DNA of 60,000 bases from Branchiostoma floridae. Lineage: Eukaryota > Chordata > Leptocardii > Amphioxiformes > Branchiostomatidae. Position 1 is the first letter of the stretch, and every line of letters begins with the position of its first letter. The notes below the pieces were generated by a model. That model searched no databases. It was not told the origin of the DNA and worked only from the letters and a program-made list of their open reading frames with translations. Below, piece by piece: positions 56,690 through 60,000 of this stretch. Made by a program: the position numbers and the translations under genes. The stretch is from contig NC_049979.1 in the NCBI RefSeq assembly GCF_000003815.2, forward strand, positions 31,743,013 to 31,803,012, written 5' to 3'.

Positions 56690-56989
56690 ATTGAGTTCGT
56701 GACTACCCTCCAACAGTGGTACTCTGAGTCGGGACAACAGGTCATTATCAGGAGAGACTTGAGCCCAGATTCAGTGGCAGGAGGCACACATTCAACCATT
56801 CCACCGGACATTCTACCAACGTCGCTTGTCCCAGACATAGCCATACAAGATCCGGTCAAACAAACGCTGACTCTTATTGAACGCACTGTGCCCTTCGAAC
56901 AAAATGCCCGTAGTGCCGAGGACAGGAAAAGGGCAGAATATGAGGACTTACTAAGTGAAATTGACATTCACAGCACCTACAAAGCCTAG
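56690..56989 (+). pseudogene. Retroelement nuclease-like C-terminal fragment
   Basis: Open frame reading QWYSESGQQVIIRRDLSPDS, TIPPDILPTSLVPDIAIQDP and LTLIERTVPFEQNA, ending SEIDIHSTYKA and TAG. P-D-I-A followed by a strand with E-x-T-x-P-F-E resembles the P-D..(D/E)-x-K pattern of restriction-like endonuclease domains at the C-terminus of some retroelement proteins. The last motif residue is not Lys. Probably a 5'-truncated remnant. Confidence 0.4.
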
Positions 56990-57934
56990 AAAGGCATAGT
57001 AACAAAGTCATTGACCCACCTTAAAGATAATTGCGTAGCAACATAACAAGAATCCAACCTTTCGAGCATTCATCTGATAGTTCTTTAGTGGCTTATTGCA
57101 AGCGAAAAATCTATACACCTACGGAATTTCAGTTCTTCAGAATTTCGCACATTTTCAGTTCTTTTTAACAACGTGAAAACAGTGTATTGCATTCAGGTTA
57201 CCCGTGACCATAGATTTCACAGAAAATTGACTTTGCTGCAATTTATGCAAGTTAAGGCATTGCTCTAATTAGCTCTTTCTGCTTTCGTTGGTATGTTAAA
57301 GCATTAATAATCGATGCCCTAGAGTTGGCTACTTTTCATGTTTTTTGCATGCCAACAGCTGGGAAAATGGCCCATAAACGCCGATGACCTGTTACCATAG
57401 GATCGAGAGGTTCTGAGCAGAAAGAAAGCTATTTTGAGGGGCTTTGTACCAAGTACTATCACTGTGCAAAATATGAGCCAAATCAATTGTTGACCCCTAC
57501 CAATGCTTCACCATTGCAGAGATTCGCTATTAATACAATACAGACCAGATACATATATAAGGAAGGCATTATGTACCTTATTGACTACCTAGCGCGGCCT
57601 TAAAGCTACATGGGAGCTACAACAACAAGAAGTGAGCCAAGTGCAAGGGAGGCCGGGGTTGTTTTGTAGCCTGTTATAGGCACATTGAGGTATGTTTAAA
57701 TGCTATTTCATCACATCGATTGACTGCTCGCCGTCCAGCGTAACGGAGGTCAGGAGACAAGATTCCGGTTAGTTACTAGTTTGAAAGTATGAGTCATGAA
57801 AGGCGGATGTTTTAAAAAAATTTCCCCAAAGTTGTCCGGGATTTGACAACAAGCATTGTTTCCCCCCTTTCACATTTGAACGTGGGGGGTAGCAGTTTCA
57901 ACGATACTACATTGGGTACTCTTTCCTTGGAGGT
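56990..57934. other. Gene-free stretch
   Basis: AT-rich sequence; no coding, RNA or repeat feature recognised. Confidence 0.4.
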
Positions 57935-58070
57935 TAACCCCCCCTAGATGGGGCTTTTTTGGGATTCCCAAGTTTGGTTGTACTAACCCGTTTGGGAGCT
58001 ATACGACGTCAAAGCTGGGGCAGGCATTTTACCCCCCCCCCCCCCCCCCCCGGTGTAGACTATTTGACAT
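57935..58070. repeat. Family B terminal fragments
   Basis: TTAACCCCCCCTAGATGGGG near 57935, then CGTTTGGGAGCTATACGACG and a run of about 20 Cs (58030-58051). The interior of the element is gone, leaving the two ends close together. Confidence 0.5.
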
Positions 58071-58933
58071 TCAGTAGTTTCTAGTGAGAACCAATCAAAT
58101 AGCTGCAGGCAGATTAATTCCATTATGCAATAACTGTCCTGTTGCGAGCTTGCTTATCATGTAAATGTCGTGAACTAAAACCAGACAGGCATTATTGTTC
58201 GTTATTGTGCACCGTGTAAGGGTTTTACTTCACTGTCCACAAATAGCTGTTCTATACTATCAGTTGAAAAGTTTACTTCGGTGACCAAAAGGTGAAGGGA
58301 ATGTATATGAAGTGATAGAGTTGTTTCGCCTTCAAAGTTTTTGAAATTACGGCCCTGCAGCTTATTTCCGTTCGTATCATTACACGCTCCGTCACTTCAG
58401 TTCTATTTATTTAATTCACTGTGAAGGTTAACAATTTACATTTGGAAGGATGAAATAATATGCATTATAAACGACTTTACTTGTAGATGGTATCTTGCAA
58501 CTTAGAACAATAGCGTTCCAAACTTCTTTAAAACATTTAGAGACGTCTGAGCAAAGGTTCTCAGAAGAGTATTCTACTGTGCAAGGTAAGTCACTGACTA
58601 ACAAAAGAAAATTAATGGTAACAAGAAATCTTTTTTAAAAAAGCTGTGCCTTGCCGCGTGGTAGGAATATCGTCAGGAAAAAGTAGGTCGGCACTTCAAG
58701 CCCGGCAAGGCAAAATGCTGTGCCTTGGCGTGCAGTAGGGATAATTTGCTTGTCTGCTAAATACGTATTATGGTAGCCAAAGCCTTGTATTGATCTGTTA
58801 ATCTTGTTGCAAATATATGTAGGTGTCTTAAAATATGACCTTGCATTTTCTGACAACTAATAAATATGAAATAATTAGACATTATTTCAAGGATATACAG
58901 TAACGATTTTAATTTATTTCATTTCTGTGAAAG
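58071..58933. other. Gene-free stretch with a short direct repeat
   Basis: GCTGTGCCTTGCCGCGTGGTAGG at about 58643 is repeated in near form at about 58719 (GCTGTGCCTTGGCGTGCAGTAGG). Nothing else recognised. Confidence 0.4.
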
Positions 58934-59455
58934 GACAGCTGAGTGGGTACTGTATGCTTAGCAGGAGTTCAGGTACTGTGGTCAGCTGAAAGGGTACTGC
59001 ATGCACAGCAGGCGTCCAGATATTTTGGCCAGCTGAGTGGGTACTGCATGCACAGCAGGAGTCCAGGTACTGTGGCCAGCTGAGTGGGTACTGCATGCAT
59101 GGCTGGAGTCCAGGCAGTGTTGTCAGCTGAGAGGGTACTGCATGCATAGCAGGCGTCCAGGTATTGTGGCCAGCTGAGTGGGTACTGCGTGCACAGCAGG
59201 CGTCCAGTTATTGTGGATAGCTGAGTGGGTACTGCATGCACAGCAGGACTCCAGGTATTGTAGATAGCTGAGTGGGTACTGCATGCACAGCAGAAGTCCA
59301 GGTATTGTGGTCAGCTTAGTGGGAGCTGCATGCATGGCTGGAGTCCAGGTACTGTGGTCAGCTGAGTGGGTACTGCATGCACAGCAGGAGTCCAGGTACT
59401 GTGGTGAGCTGAGTGGGTACTGCCTGCACAATTTGAGGTACTGTGGTAAGTTGAG
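58934..59455. repeat. 47-bp minisatellite, about 11 copies
   Basis: Consensus pieces CAGCTGAGTGGGTACTGCAT, GCACAGCAGGAGTCCAGGTA and CTGTGGT recur every 47 bp; the last copies are truncated. Because 47 is not a multiple of three, the array produces open frames in all phases reading Ala-Val/Cys-Ser-Thr-rich repeats; these are not genes. Confidence 0.92.
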
Positions 59456-60000
59456 AGGGTACTATATTCAGAGTCCTCCCCAAATGATGGAATAAGGGAG
59501 GCCCTCCACCATACTCCAGCCCAGCTCCACTATACTACATCTGAAATCTAGTGTGTTTCTTCCCTATTTTCCTGATTAGTTTTGCTAATATTAATGAAAA
59601 TTCACAGATGTTTGTGGTATCACTTTTCCAGTTGGCATTGTCTGCAAAAACTTGTGAATGGGCGATGATCAAAACAATAGTGGTTTTGATACTTCACAAC
59701 AAAGGAGTCACAACACTATATTGTACTTGTAGTATTTGACACCATCTGTCATGCAAAATGGACAAATTTGCATGAAAGCGCAGCGCATTCGTTTGGATTA
59801 TTTTTGCCAGCCCCTCCACTATACTAAAAGATTCTGGGGAGAACCCTGAGACTATATGAATGACTGCAGTTCAGGTATATGTACTATGGTAAGATTGAAC
59901 AGTTAGTCAAAAATAAATTAATTGTCTTTTGACAAATTTGACAACTTATATGAAACGTGTTGTTTGTCAGGTGGCATTACTTTGTATATTGCAATATTTG
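59456..60000. other. Gene-free stretch after the minisatellite
   Basis: Contains two similar phrases about 300 bp apart (CTCCAGCCCAGCTCCACTATACTACA near 59514 and CCAGCCCCTCCACTATACTAAAAG near 59808), perhaps an old duplication. No gene. Confidence 0.35.

Noticed and set aside
58969-59431. Repetitive Ala-Val/Cys-Ser-Thr protein, or a CRISPR-like array
   Set aside because: It is a 47-bp head-to-tail minisatellite without spacers; the frames result from a period that is not a multiple of three.

Overview
The window is animal nuclear DNA. It has split genes with GT-AG introns, long introns packed with transposable elements, no operons, and two glycosaminoglycan-sulfation genes. The expanded sulfatase family, the element types and the moderate AT bias suggest an invertebrate deuterostome, most likely lancelet-like. 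This is inference; a cnidarian or hemichordate cannot be excluded from sequence alone. A run of Ns (13253-14101) is an assembly gap.

Two cellular loci are recognisable. On the minus strand (3085-14288) lie six exons of an arylsulfatase B/I/J-type gene. They carry a premature TAG, a frame break from apparent loss of 5 nt, a 23-bp tandem duplication with a stop, doubtful splice phases, a Gln where the family has an active-site Lys, and no visible first exon with the formylglycine motif. I read it as a pseudogene. On the plus strand (26711-40847) six exons with consistent phases encode an apparently intact type II membrane carbohydrate sulfotransferase of about 333 aa (CHST8-14 type). The two are divergent, and their relatives perform opposite chemistry (removing and adding sulfate on GalNAc).

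Most of the rest is mobile DNA. (i) Many copies of TTAA-flanked terminal-inverted-repeat elements without coding capacity fall into three related families, called here A, B and C. They share an internal body rich in palindromic CRE (TGACGTCA), RFX X-box (GTTGCCATGGCAAC) and YY1-like (AAGATGGCGG) sequences. (ii) Degenerate non-LTR retrotransposons: a CR1/L2-like copy on the minus strand (about 21150-24330), a long copy on the plus strand (about 49240-56327) with a coiled-coil plus SGNH-esterase ORF1 and an endonuclease-RT ORF2, and RTE-like pieces near 44.7-46.6 kb. (iii) A 585-bp insertion (55650-56234) with a 16-bp target duplication, carrying two hammerhead-ribozyme-like folds in opposite orientation, probably Penelope-like. 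(iv) An hAT-like element with an 8-bp target duplication (25512-26110). (v) A long inverted-repeat element with subterminal minisatellites (36053-37171). (vi) A 47-bp minisatellite (58934-59455).

No tRNA, rRNA or CRISPR was found. Reported stretches without genes hold degraded repeats or nothing recognisable.
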